A DNA stretch of 12,683 nucleotides, taken from NCBI GenBank assembly GCA_030527765.1, contig JAUNAE010000068.1:1-12683 (forward strand), in the 5' to 3' direction. Source of the DNA: Eubacteriales bacterium. Its GTDB lineage: Bacteria; Bacillota_A; Clostridia; Lachnospirales; Lachnospiraceae. The first letter of the stretch is position 1. Each line of letters begins with the position of its first letter. Under the pieces are notes generated by a model, which was not told where the DNA came from, made no database searches, and saw only the letters and a program-made list of their open reading frames with translations. Positions 1 to 5,552 of the stretch are shown in pieces. The translations under genes were made by a program, and so were the position numbers.

Positions 1-21
1 GACAGACAGACAGACAGACAG
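1..21. repeat. (GACA)n tetranucleotide tract
   Basis: Five perfect GACA units plus one G open the window, so the tract may be longer upstream. It lies in frame with, and upstream of, the first ATG of the AMP-ligase gene. Amino-acid similarity to that enzyme family begins immediately after it (GYPSVDKPW from base 21). Read in any frame the tract gives only Asp, Arg, Gln and Thr codons and no stop. A gain or loss of one unit would therefore shift the frame of whatever start lies upstream. Tetranucleotide tracts of this type, including GACA, are classic phase-variation switches in other bacteria. Confidence 0.9.
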
Positions 22-1700
22 GGTATCCATCGGTAGATAAGCCTTGGCTAAGGTATTACGCTCAGAAGAGAGAAACTTTCAGACATGAAACTATGTATGA
101 GAGCTTAGTAAACAGCAATGCCAATAATATGGAATCATATGCATTAAGCTACTTTGGGAATAAAATTACATTCTCCAAAATGATTCAGATGATTGACAAC
201 ATAGCAACAGGATTTTATGAAAGAGGTATACGAGCTGACGAGAGAGTAATAGTATTAGGATTAAATACGCCAGAGATATTGTGTTCCATATATGCGTTAA
301 ATAAGATTGGCGCGATAGCTTGCATGGAATATATCACATTATCGCAGGATAAGATAGAAGAAATCGCTAAAGTTTATCAGTCGAAATATGCCGTGGTCAT
401 AGATAACGTATATGATAAATACATTGATGCATTGCAAAAAGGTGGAGTAGAGAAAGTTTTTCTAGCACGAACTTATTCGATGATGCCAATGCCGATGAGG
501 TTCCTAGCGAAGAAAAAGTTCAAACTTAAGAATAATGTTGATAGTCAAAACGAAATTTCAGGTTTTGTAAATAAACAGACATTAAACGGGGGTGAACCTA
601 TAGACAATGCTGGTCAAAAGATTGCTGTAGTAATATCTACATCGGGTACAACGGGGACCCCCAAACGAGCAGAATTGACTAATGATGCGGTTAACGCCTT
701 GGCGTATCAGGGACATTATGTTGATGTTGGAATGGATGTGGGAGAAACAATGCTTACCCCAGCACCGCCATTTCTTGCTTTTGGAATTTCATTGACAGCA
801 CATATGCCATTATGCAACGGAGTTTGCTTGATTTTATCGGTTTCTCCTGAGCCGAATTTTGTTGTTAAACAATTTATCAAATATAAGCCTAATTTGTTTG
901 CAGGTGGACATATTTTCTGTGACAAAATCATGGAGTCATCCAAGATAAAGAAAATGGATTTATCTTTCTTAAAAATGATTGAGCTGGGCGGCGAAAAGAT
1001 AGAAGCAGAATACAAGGAAAAAGTGGATCAGTTCTTTAGACAGCATAATTACAATGGTAATATTTTTGCTGGATATGGTATGACAGAAACCGCTGCGTGC
1101 AGTACGACTGAAATGAAAGGGGTAATGCGAAGAGATAGTGTTGGCATTCCTCTTTGCCTGGTAAATATGAAGATAATCAATACTGAGACTGGCAATGAAT
1201 TAAGGTATGGTGAAGAAGGTGAGATATTAATTAATTCTCCTTGTGCAATGTTAGGCTATTACAATAATAGTGTGGCTTCGGATGAAATTTTTGAATTTGT
1301 AGATGATGAAAAATGGATTCACACTGGGGATATTGGAAAAATTGATGAAGATGGTTTTATATACGTTGTAGGTAGGATTAAGAGAATTGAGATTACAATA
1401 GATCCGGTAGATAATGCGCAGGTTAAGTTATATCCGGATTATATAGAACATGTTTTAAGCAATTGTGAGTATATTAATCAATGTGCGGTTATTGCAATAG
1501 ATGACAAGGATAGAAAGCATGTGCCAGTTGCATTTATCAAAATATTGAAGAATTCGTTTGGCACAGAAGAACAGATAAAGACATATATAAATGAAAATCT
1601 GGAAGAATATAATCGTCCAGTGAAATATATCTTTGTAGATGATATACCATTAAGACCCAATGGAAAAACGGACTATAAAGAGCTAGAGAAAATGTTATAA
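3..1700 (+). CDS. AMP-dependent synthetase/ligase (acyl-CoA synthetase-like), 5' end outside window
   Basis: This is an adenylate-forming enzyme of the ANL superfamily. It would activate a carboxylate with ATP and pass it to CoA or a carrier thiol; the substrate is not evident. Numbering from the ATG at 93, visible motifs are the phosphate loop STSGTTGTPK (182-191), YGMTE (328-332), HTGD (410-413, the ATP-ribose Asp), GRIKR (427-431, hinge) and PNGK with the catalytic Lys (525) near the C-terminus. All core motifs are present, so the enzyme looks intact. The ATG at 93 is a poor start: no Shine-Dalgarno precedes it, and the open frame upstream encodes GYPSVDKPWLRYYAQ, which resembles the usual N-terminus of this family. 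The true start is therefore probably before base 1, on the far side of the GACA tract. The next gene begins 37 bases downstream, suggesting an operon. A role in modifying a polysaccharide or lipid is possible but unproven. Confidence 0.85.
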   Translation, partial: QTDRQTGYPSVDKPWLRYYAQKRETFRHETMYESLVNSNANNMESYALSYFGNKITFSKMIQMIDNIATGFYERGIRADERVIVLGLNTPEILCSIYALNKIGAIACMEYITLSQDKIEEIAKVYQSKYAVVIDNVYDKYIDALQKGGVEKVFLARTYSMMPMPMRFLAKKKFKLKNNVDSQNEISGFVNKQTLNGGEPIDNAGQKIAVVISTSGTTGTPKRAELTNDAVNALAYQGHYVDVGMDVGETMLTPAPPFLAFGISLTAHMPLCNGVCLILSVSPEPNFVVKQFIKYKPNLFAGGHIFCDKIMESSKIKKMDLSFLKMIELGGEKIEAEYKEKVDQFFRQHNYNGNIFAGYGMTETAACSTTEMKGVMRRDSVGIPLCLVNMKIINTETGNELRYGEEGEILINSPCAMLGYYNNSVASDEIFEFVDDEKWIHTGDIGKIDEDGFIYVVGRIKRIEITIDPVDNAQVKLYPDYIEHVLSNCEYINQCAVIAIDDKDRKHVPVAFIKILKNSFGTEEQIKTYINENLEEYNRPVKYIFVDDIPLRPNGKTDYKELEKML

Positions 1701-1737
1701 GAATAAGTGGATTATGAGGCACAAAAAGGAGGTCAAT

Positions 1738-1917
1738 ATGGCAAGAATATTTACGAGCGTTGACACAGCGGAAGCTGCATATGAAGACTTAAAAAAAAGG
1801 CTGGAACGAGGTACGGCTAATAAATCCGAGGCTATTTCTTTACTTAATCAGATTATTAATGATTTACCAGGAACATGGATTGCAGATTTGGCAAGACAGT
1901 TAAGAGATGAGATTTGA
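1738..1917 (+). CDS. small protein of unknown function, 59 aa
   Basis: The start at 1738 is chosen because a strong AAAAAGGAGG site (1723-1732) sits 5 bases before it. An in-frame ATG at 1714 has no such site and would place the ribosome site inside the gene. The product begins MARIFTSVDTAEAAYEDL and is hydrophilic, probably mostly helical, with no membrane segment or signal peptide. I do not recognise the family. It follows the AMP-ligase by 37 bases on the same strand with no terminator between, so the two are probably co-transcribed. It lacks the Asp-Ser-Leu-type attachment motif expected of an acyl carrier protein, so I do not call it one. Confidence 0.65.
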   Translation: MARIFTSVDTAEAAYEDLKKRLERGTANKSEAISLLNQIINDLPGTWIADLARQLRDEI

Positions 1918-2305
1918 TATCTGTTTATAAAAAGACTCGGCGTTTTAATACAGTGATACATTAATCATTTGTATCTGAAGAAGTTTAAAGGCCTTTGGCT
2001 TTAAGTTTGATTCAGAACAAGAATCAAGATTTTTGCTTAATAAAGAAAATGAGTATTGTATAGATTCCGCAGGGAATTTGGCTCCGGGAATATTGAAAAA
2101 ATGATAGAAGAAAAGTCCTGTCAATCTTAGAGATGTTAACAGTTGATATCAGTATATTCCTTACGCACGAAAGACATCACTATGAGCATCATCTCAAACC
2201 AAGCATCTGGAGAAAGATTTGTAGCACCATTAATATGATACATACAACACTGAAAATGAAATCGTAATCGGGTTTACGGTTCATATTTTTATTCTTCATA
2301 GGCTT

Positions 2306-2336
2306 AGTCCTTTCTGATTGAGAGGACTTTTCTTTG
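2306..2336 (+). terminator. intrinsic terminator
   Basis: AGTCCTTTC (2306-2314) pairs with GAGAGGACT (2320-2328) in a 9-bp stem with one G-U pair and a TGATT loop. The run TTTTCTTT follows directly. It would stop + strand transcription coming from the AMP-ligase side and separate that from the integration module. Confidence 0.7.
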
Positions 2337-2428
2337 TAATAATTATAGCAACATAATTTTTAGTTTTTATGGAAAATACGTAAATAATTAATGAATAATA
2401 TATTAAAGCATATTGACATGAAATGATG

Positions 2429-2458
2429 TTTACACCGAGTGAAAAAATAGATTATACA
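2429..2458 (+). promoter_or_regulatory. possible promoter for the excisionase gene
   Basis: TTTACA (2429-2434) and TATACA (2453-2458) are separated by 18 bases, a tolerable sigma-A arrangement about 110 bases before the excisionase start. Both boxes deviate from consensus. This is a weak prediction in AT-rich DNA. Confidence 0.25.
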
Positions 2459-2568
2459 GCATTAGCAAAAAAATATTTGTAGACTTTTCTGTAATCACGA
2501 TTTTCAGGCTCCAAGTACATATTAGAAGGTTGAGTAGACCTTACTAATTATGGAAAGGAGCTTTTTGT

Positions 2569-2835
2569 ATGACAGAACAGAAGAAACAGAATCTCTCTGA
2601 TCCGAAGGTACGTAAAAGATTTGTTACTTATAAGGAAGCAACAGAACTTTATAGTATGGGTCTTACAAGAGTTCAGGAACATGCGAAGGTAGCCGGTGCT
2701 ACTTACAAGATGGGAAACAAAGTGCTTGTAAATACGGATATCTTTGAAGCATACCTTGAACAGTTTAGAATACCTGGAGATTATGAAGGGATGGCAAAGA
2801 AATATATTCCGGATCTGGCTGGATTGTACCGATAA
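2569..2835 (+). CDS. excisionase-like DNA-binding protein (DUF6462 type)
   Basis: This is an 88-residue basic protein with a winged-helix/MerR-like DNA-binding pattern. The segment RFVTYKEATELYSMG (from residue 18) has the YxxxxELYxxG helix seen in excisionases of Clostridia mobile elements, followed by a recognition-helix-like stretch TRVQEHAKVAGA and a hairpin wing KMGNKVLVN. I recall it as the DUF6462 family, usually found just upstream of a Tn916-like integrase. It would bind near the element end and steer the recombinase toward excision. The start is supported by GGAAAGGAG (2552-2560) 8 bases before the ATG. It lies 87 bases before the regulator gene and 312 bases before int, on the same strand. 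Confidence 0.75.
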   Translation: MTEQKKQNLSDPKVRKRFVTYKEATELYSMGLTRVQEHAKVAGATYKMGNKVLVNTDIFEAYLEQFRIPGDYEGMAKKYIPDLAGLYR

Positions 2836-2845
2836 AAATTTTATT

Positions 2846-2868
2846 AAATGTTAAACAAATGTTGAACA
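2846..2868 (+). promoter_or_regulatory. tandem operator-like palindromes
   Basis: AAATGTTAAACA (2846-2857) and AAATGTTGAACA (2857-2868) are direct repeats. Each contains the palindrome TGTT-N-AACA. Their centres are 11 bp apart, one helical turn. The second copy overlaps the -35 box of the promoter that follows. Ribbon-helix-helix dimers typically bind such short tandem palindromes cooperatively, and the gene just downstream encodes one, so autorepression is likely. Confidence 0.6.
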
Positions 2869-2890
2869 TTTATAGAAGATGGTATATAAT
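2862..2890 (+). promoter_or_regulatory. sigma-A promoter for the regulator-int operon
   Basis: TTGAAC (2862-2867) and a perfect TATAAT (2885-2890) are separated by exactly 17 bases. This is the best promoter in the window. It lies 32 bases before the ATG of the ribbon-helix-helix gene and would also drive int, which follows without a terminator. Confidence 0.8.
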
Positions 2891-2922
2891 ATGGTTATGA
2901 TGATTCGGAGGTGAATGAGCTT

Positions 2923-3105
2923 ATGGCTAACAAAGATGGCAGACCGCCAGTAGAGAATCCGAAGCAGAGTGTTCTTGGCGTTCGTGTTACTCTTGAAGAC
3001 CATGAGCGAATTAAGACGTATGCAGCGGAGCATCATAAAACCATATCGCAGGTTGTACTTGATGGTTTAGAACTTCTTTATAATAAGGAAGAAACCGAAA
3101 AGTAA
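2923..3105 (+). CDS. ribbon-helix-helix (Arc/CopG-type) transcriptional regulator
   Basis: This is a small basic protein of 60 residues. The segment LGVRVTLEDHERIKTYA is a typical ribbon strand (GVRVT) plus helix A, and HKTISQVVLDGLELL is helix B with the Thr-Ile-Ser turn. The N-terminal GRPPVENPK resembles element-borne members of this family. The start ATG at 2923 is preceded by CGGAGG (2906-2911). A GTG at 2911 in the same frame overlaps that ribosome site and is less likely. The gene ends 42 bases before int and shares its promoter. Two palindromes over the -35 box suggest that it represses itself and int. An antitoxin role is possible, but no toxin gene is adjacent. Confidence 0.75.
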   Translation: MANKDGRPPVENPKQSVLGVRVTLEDHERIKTYAAEHHKTISQVVLDGLELLYNKEETEK

Positions 3106-3120
3106 ACCGGAAGAATTTCT

Positions 3121-3139
3121 TTCCTTTCCTAGAAAGGAG
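3121..3139 (+). promoter_or_regulatory. hairpin enclosing the int ribosome-binding site
   Basis: TCCTTTC (3122-3128) and GAAAGGA (3132-3138) are perfectly complementary with a 3-base CTA loop. A T-G pair at 3121/3139 can extend the stem. The right arm is the Shine-Dalgarno sequence (AAAGGAG, 3133-3139) of int, whose ATG is at 3148. Folding would hide the site, so integrase translation may be kept low or be switched by structure. Confidence 0.6.
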
Positions 3140-3147
3140 AGATTAGA

Positions 3148-4389
3148 ATGGCAAAAGCAAAAGTCAAACAGAGGAAGGACAACAAAGGTAGAGTTCTTCA
3201 GAAGGGAGAGAGCCAAAGAAAATTAGATGGGATGTACATATACACATATGTTGATCCCTATGGAAAACGTTGTTACGCATATTCCAAAGATCTTTTTACA
3301 CTGAGAGAGAAAGAACAAGACTTAATGCGTGCGCAGATGGATGGATTGGATTATTATGTTGGAGGTCATGCAACGATTAACATGGCATTCGATAGATATA
3401 TGAGTACCAAGTATAATCTTAGAGCTACTACGAGATCCAACTATATGTACATGTATGACAGATTTGTTCGAGATGAATTCGGTAATAAGTTTTTGGCTGA
3501 TGTAAAGTATACGGATGTAAAGCTTTTCTATTATCATTTGCTGAATGATAAGGATATTGCGGTCAATACGTTGGAGACTATCCACACAGTAATACATCCA
3601 ATATTCGATATGGCAGTCAGGGATGACATTATCAGAAAGAATCCTTCTGATGGTGTGATGGCGGAAATCAAGAAGAATAGTAAAAAGAATAAGGGTATCA
3701 GACATGCCCTTACAGTTGAACAGCAGAAAGCATTTATTGAAGCTGTGAAGACATTTCCAGAGTATTATCACTGGTATCCGTTATTTGCAACATTACTTGG
3801 AACTGGAATGAGAATTGGAGAATGCACAGGTCTTACTTGGAAGGACGTAGATTTTAAGAAGCGTAGTATTAGCGTGAATCACTCAGCAACCTACTATACG
3901 AGAAACGGTGTTGCAAGTTTTGGTATTTCAGCACCGAAGACAGAAGCTGGTGTGAGACATATTCCTATGATGGGCGCTGTATATGATGCTTTGCAGAATG
4001 AATACGATAGACAGAAGAGAGACGGTTTTTGTACTTATGAGTTGGATGGGTATACAGGATTTGTTTTTTCAAACAAGTTGGATTCACTCCATAATCCTCA
4101 TTGTGTGAATCTGGCAATCAGAAGAATTTACGAAGCGTATAATGCGAAGGAAATTATTGATGCCAAGAGAGAGCATAGGGAACCGGTAATCATTCCTCAT
4201 TTTTCATGTCATGTATTAAGACACACATTTTGTTCTCGTCTTTGTGAGAGTGATATGAATGTGAAGGTCATCCAGGAGATTATGGGACACAAGAACATTG
4301 AGACAACGTTAGACATTTACACAGAAGTAAATTTTAACAAGAAGCAGGAATCGTTAGAAGAGTTGGCCAATAAGATTGACTTCTTCTAA
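3148..4389 (+). CDS. int: tyrosine recombinase / integrase (Tn916-like)
   Basis: This is a site-specific recombinase of 413 residues, a normal full length for Tn916-type integrases. An N-terminal arm-binding domain (about 1-65, with KGRVLQKGESQRK and TYVDPYGKRCYAYSKD) is followed by a helical core-binding domain (about 75-185) and the catalytic domain. All catalytic residues are visible: Arg222 (GMRIGE), Lys264 (APKTEAG), His355 and Arg358 (HVLRH), His381 (GHKNIETT) and the nucleophile Tyr391 (DIYTEV). It would cut and rejoin the ends of the element at its chromosomal target. It is the last gene of the regulator-int operon. The sequence just downstream carries repeated TACAACAAA motifs that are good candidates for its arm sites. 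The protein appears intact and probably functional. Confidence 0.93.
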   Translation: MAKAKVKQRKDNKGRVLQKGESQRKLDGMYIYTYVDPYGKRCYAYSKDLFTLREKEQDLMRAQMDGLDYYVGGHATINMAFDRYMSTKYNLRATTRSNYMYMYDRFVRDEFGNKFLADVKYTDVKLFYYHLLNDKDIAVNTLETIHTVIHPIFDMAVRDDIIRKNPSDGVMAEIKKNSKKNKGIRHALTVEQQKAFIEAVKTFPEYYHWYPLFATLLGTGMRIGECTGLTWKDVDFKKRSISVNHSATYYTRNGVASFGISAPKTEAGVRHIPMMGAVYDALQNEYDRQKRDGFCTYELDGYTGFVFSNKLDSLHNPHCVNLAIRRIYEAYNAKEIIDAKREHREPVIIPHFSCHVLRHTFCSRLCESDMNVKVIQEIMGHKNIETTLDIYTEVNFNKKQESLEELANKIDFF

Positions 4390-4401
4390 CATGAATATCA
4401 T

Positions 4402-4430
4402 ACAAATGGGAAGGAAAGTTCTCCGTTTGT
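4402..4430. repeat. inverted repeat just after int
   Basis: ACAAATGG (4402-4409) can pair with CCGTTTGT (4423-4430) with one G-U pair and a 13-base loop. No T-run follows, so it is not a normal terminator. It may be part of the attachment-site architecture. Confidence 0.35.
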
Positions 4431-4443
4431 AGAGGTTCAAAGC

Positions 4444-4488
4444 TACTACAACAAATCATCCCTAGGTACAACGTGTACTACAACAAAA
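4444..4488 (+). repeat. candidate integrase arm-type sites, right-end set
   Basis: TACTACAACAAA occurs twice exactly (4444-4455 and 4476-4487), 32 bases apart. A shorter copy, TACAACG, lies between (4467-4473). The same TACAACA(A) core recurs beyond the metG fragment (5146-5166) and once within it (4630-4639). Short direct repeats inside both ends of an element are the expected pattern of arm-binding sites for Tn916-like integrases. Confidence 0.5.
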
Positions 4489-4512
4489 CAGTACTTTTAT
4501 ATGAAGTATTGT
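4488..4512. repeat. inverted repeat with 7-bp centre (candidate core site)
   Basis: ACAGTACTT (4488-4496) and AAGTATTGT (4504-4512) are inverted copies with one mismatch (a G-U pair in RNA), around the 7-base centre TTATATG. Tyrosine recombinase core sites have this form: short inverted arms around a 6-8 bp overlap. However, metG similarity begins only about 80 bases further right, which argues against strand exchange here. It could instead be a simple hairpin. Confidence 0.3.
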
Positions 4513-4566
4513 GGGGTTAGATGAAGAGGTAGGAGATTCCTGAAAACCTTGAAATAAAGCGATATA

Positions 4567-4600
4567 AGGGAATATGAAGATGCACTAGCAAGTATTCCCT
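4567..4600. repeat. inverted repeat at the element/metG boundary
   Basis: AGGGAATA (4567-4574) and TATTCCCT (4593-4600) are perfect inverted copies separated by 18 bases. The right arm lies at the first bases that read as metG (VFPT), and the left arm lies in element DNA. Its position at the inferred junction makes it a candidate part of the attachment site, although the centre is longer than usual for a core site. Confidence 0.4.
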
Positions 4601-5077
4601 ACAATGAAGTCCCTCGACAAACCGGCAAGTACAACAAAATCTGTTGAAACCCCGGCTAACAATGAGGTGGCAGCTGCAGCTCCTGTAGTAGAAGAAGTGA
4701 TCGATTTCTCCAAGGTTGAGATCGAGCCGCTGTTCGCTGACTGTGTAGATTTCGAGACTTTCAGCAAGTCCGATTTCCGTGCCGTAAAGGTAAAAGCATG
4801 TGAGGCAGTGAAGAAATCCAAGAAGCTTCTCCAGTTCACACTGGATGACGGAACAGGCACAGATCGTACCATTTTAAGCGGAATTCACGCATTCTATGAG
4901 CCGGAAGAGCTGGTTGGCAAGACACTGATTGCCATCACAAATCTTCCGCCGAGAGCAATGATGGGAATCGAATCCTGCGGTATGTTGCTTAGCGCAATCC
5001 ATACCGAAGAGGGTGAGGAAAAACTCCATCTGCTGATGGTAGACAACCACATCCCGGCAGGTGCAAAATTGTACTAA
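4589..5077 (+). CDS. metG: 3' fragment of methionyl-tRNA synthetase gene (C-terminal tRNA-binding domain)
   Basis: The frame encodes the C-terminal EMAPII/CsaA-like OB-fold that binds tRNA in bacterial methionyl-tRNA synthetase. Evidence is an Ala/Pro/Glu-rich linker (about residues 8-30 from the ATG at 4604) followed by FSKSDFRAVKVKACEAVKK, LSGI, YEPEELVGKTL, TNLPPRAMMGIES and a C-terminal HIPAGAKLY. Catalytic and anticodon-binding domains are absent. The ATG at 4604 has no ribosome-binding site. Similarity appears to extend upstream of it to VFPT (4592-4603), like the LFPRI motif in full-length enzymes, and an in-frame TAG at 4586-4588 ends it. It is therefore a truncated end and not a free gene. 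It lies between int and the parA remnant, consistent with an element that integrates in metG and brings its own 3' end. The stop at 5075-5077 is intact and no frameshift is seen. Confidence 0.8.
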   Translation, partial: QVFPTMKSLDKPASTTKSVETPANNEVAAAAPVVEEVIDFSKVEIEPLFADCVDFETFSKSDFRAVKVKACEAVKKSKKLLQFTLDDGTGTDRTILSGIHAFYEPEELVGKTLIAITNLPPRAMMGIESCGMLLSAIHTEEGEEKLHLLMVDNHIPAGAKLY

Positions 5078-5143
5078 TTCCGGCAAACCAATAGGTGCAA
5101 AAAAATACGATTTTTAAGTGATTTTTGAGGCCTGAAAGGGAAA

Positions 5144-5166
5144 AGTACAACACGAGTACAACAAAT
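5144..5166 (+). repeat. candidate integrase arm-type sites, left-end set
   Basis: AGTACAACA occurs at 5144-5152 and 5155-5163, 11 bp apart (one helical turn). The second copy extends to TACAACAAAT, identical to the motif at 4447-4456 downstream of int. Their position beyond the metG stop codon suggests that the metG 3' fragment travels with the element and lies inside its left end. Confidence 0.5.
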
Positions 5167-5224
5167 TTTCAACGAATAATGCATCATAATAAAAAGATGT
5201 ACCAATTTAATGTGAATTGAAGCA

Positions 5225-5241
5225 TATAATCTAAGATTATA
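5225..5241. promoter_or_regulatory. 17-bp palindrome overlapping a TATAAT box
   Basis: TATAATC (5225-5231) and GATTATA (5235-5241) are perfect inverted copies around TAA. The left arm is also a perfect -10 hexamer, although no good -35 box lies 16-18 bases upstream. A terminator starts one base after the palindrome. It could be an operator on a leader promoter for parA. Confidence 0.4.
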
Positions 5242-5283
5242 AAGGACATTTTCTAAATGAAAGTTTAGGGAATGTCCTTTTTT
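5242..5283 (+). terminator. strong intrinsic terminator before parA
   Basis: AAGGACATTTTCTAAA (5242-5257) pairs over all 16 bases, including two G-U pairs, with TTTAGGGAATGTCCTT (5264-5279). The loop is TGAAAG and the T-run is 5278-5283. It terminates transcription from the metG side. It could also act as an attenuator if a promoter lies at 5225-5230. Confidence 0.9.
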
Positions 5284-5327
5284 GTTATGGTCAACAAATT
5301 GAAAACTTAATAAAGGGGAGAAGCATT

Positions 5328-5552
5328 ATGTGTAAAGTGATTTGTGTATGTAACCAGAAAGGCGGCACTGCCAAAAGTACAACGGTATGTAATCTCGGTG
5401 CAGGTCTCGCCAGAGCCGGTAAAAGAGTACTTCTGATTGATGGAGACTCCCAGGGTTCTCTAACTGCAAGTCTGGGTTATCACGATCCTGACGGTTTGGA
5501 TATGGCTATGGTGGTCCTGGTTGGAATAAGACATTTAATGGCCATAATGTAA
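5328..5552 (+). pseudogene. parA: parA, 5' fragment (partition ATPase), fused out of frame to adhesin DNA
   Basis: The first ~59 residues are a ParA/Soj/MinD-type ATPase. They contain the deviant Walker A motif KGGTAKST (residues 11-18, signature Lys11 and Lys16) and the Walker A' motif LLIDGDSQGS (about 35-44). A good AAAGGGGAG site (5311-5319) precedes the ATG. ParA proteins are normally about 250 residues, but here the homology stops at GLDM (about 5504) and the last ~15 codons are adhesin DNA read in the wrong frame up to TAA at 5550-5552. The adhesin reading frame (+2) is open through the join. The deletion removed the Walker B and C-terminal regions, so no working ATPase can result. In an intact ICE it would help maintain the excised circle. 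Confidence 0.85.

Larger units (their letters stand above)
1918..2568. other. gene-poor stretch with possible gene remnants
   Basis: No gene with a start and ribosome site is visible here. Short open stretches without starts occur. One at 1979-2104 is 41 codons long, reads through KAFGFKFDSEQES and ends at TGA, and could be the tail of a decayed gene. Another reads MSIISNQASGERFVAPLI around 2180-2240. A third, at 2423-2482, reads MMFTPSEKIDYTALAKKYL. None matches a family I can name. The stretch also holds one intrinsic terminator. It sits between the cargo-like AMP-ligase genes and the integration module, a usual place for degraded DNA in mobile elements. Confidence 0.5.
2569..4600 (+). mobile_element. 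integration/excision module (right end of an ICE or related element)
   Basis: Three genes in the order excisionase-like, ribbon-helix-helix regulator, tyrosine recombinase run toward a region of repeats and inverted repeats that looks like an attachment site. In Tn916/Tn1549-like elements the int gene lies next to one end and its 3' end faces the junction. The same is seen here. The outer limit of the element is not resolved. I place it near 4587-4603 because metG coding similarity starts there and an in-frame stop (4586-4588) sits just before it. Confidence 0.7.

Noticed and set aside
1537..1722. Minus-strand open frames over the 3' end of the AMP-ligase
   Set aside because: They are shadows of the conserved C-terminal domain containing Lys525.
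2413..2418. Perfect TTGACA as a -35 box before the excisionase gene
   Set aside because: No -10 box lies 16-18 bases downstream; the nearest TATA-like sequence is more than 30 bases away.
3322..3771. 149-codon minus-strand open frame inside int
   Set aside because: It lies entirely opposite the well-supported integrase and has no recognisable domain.
4440..4500. Possible CRISPR-like array from repeated TACTACAACAAA
   Set aside because: There are only two 12-base copies and irregular related motifs, no uniform spacers and no cas genes. The place next to int fits arm sites better.
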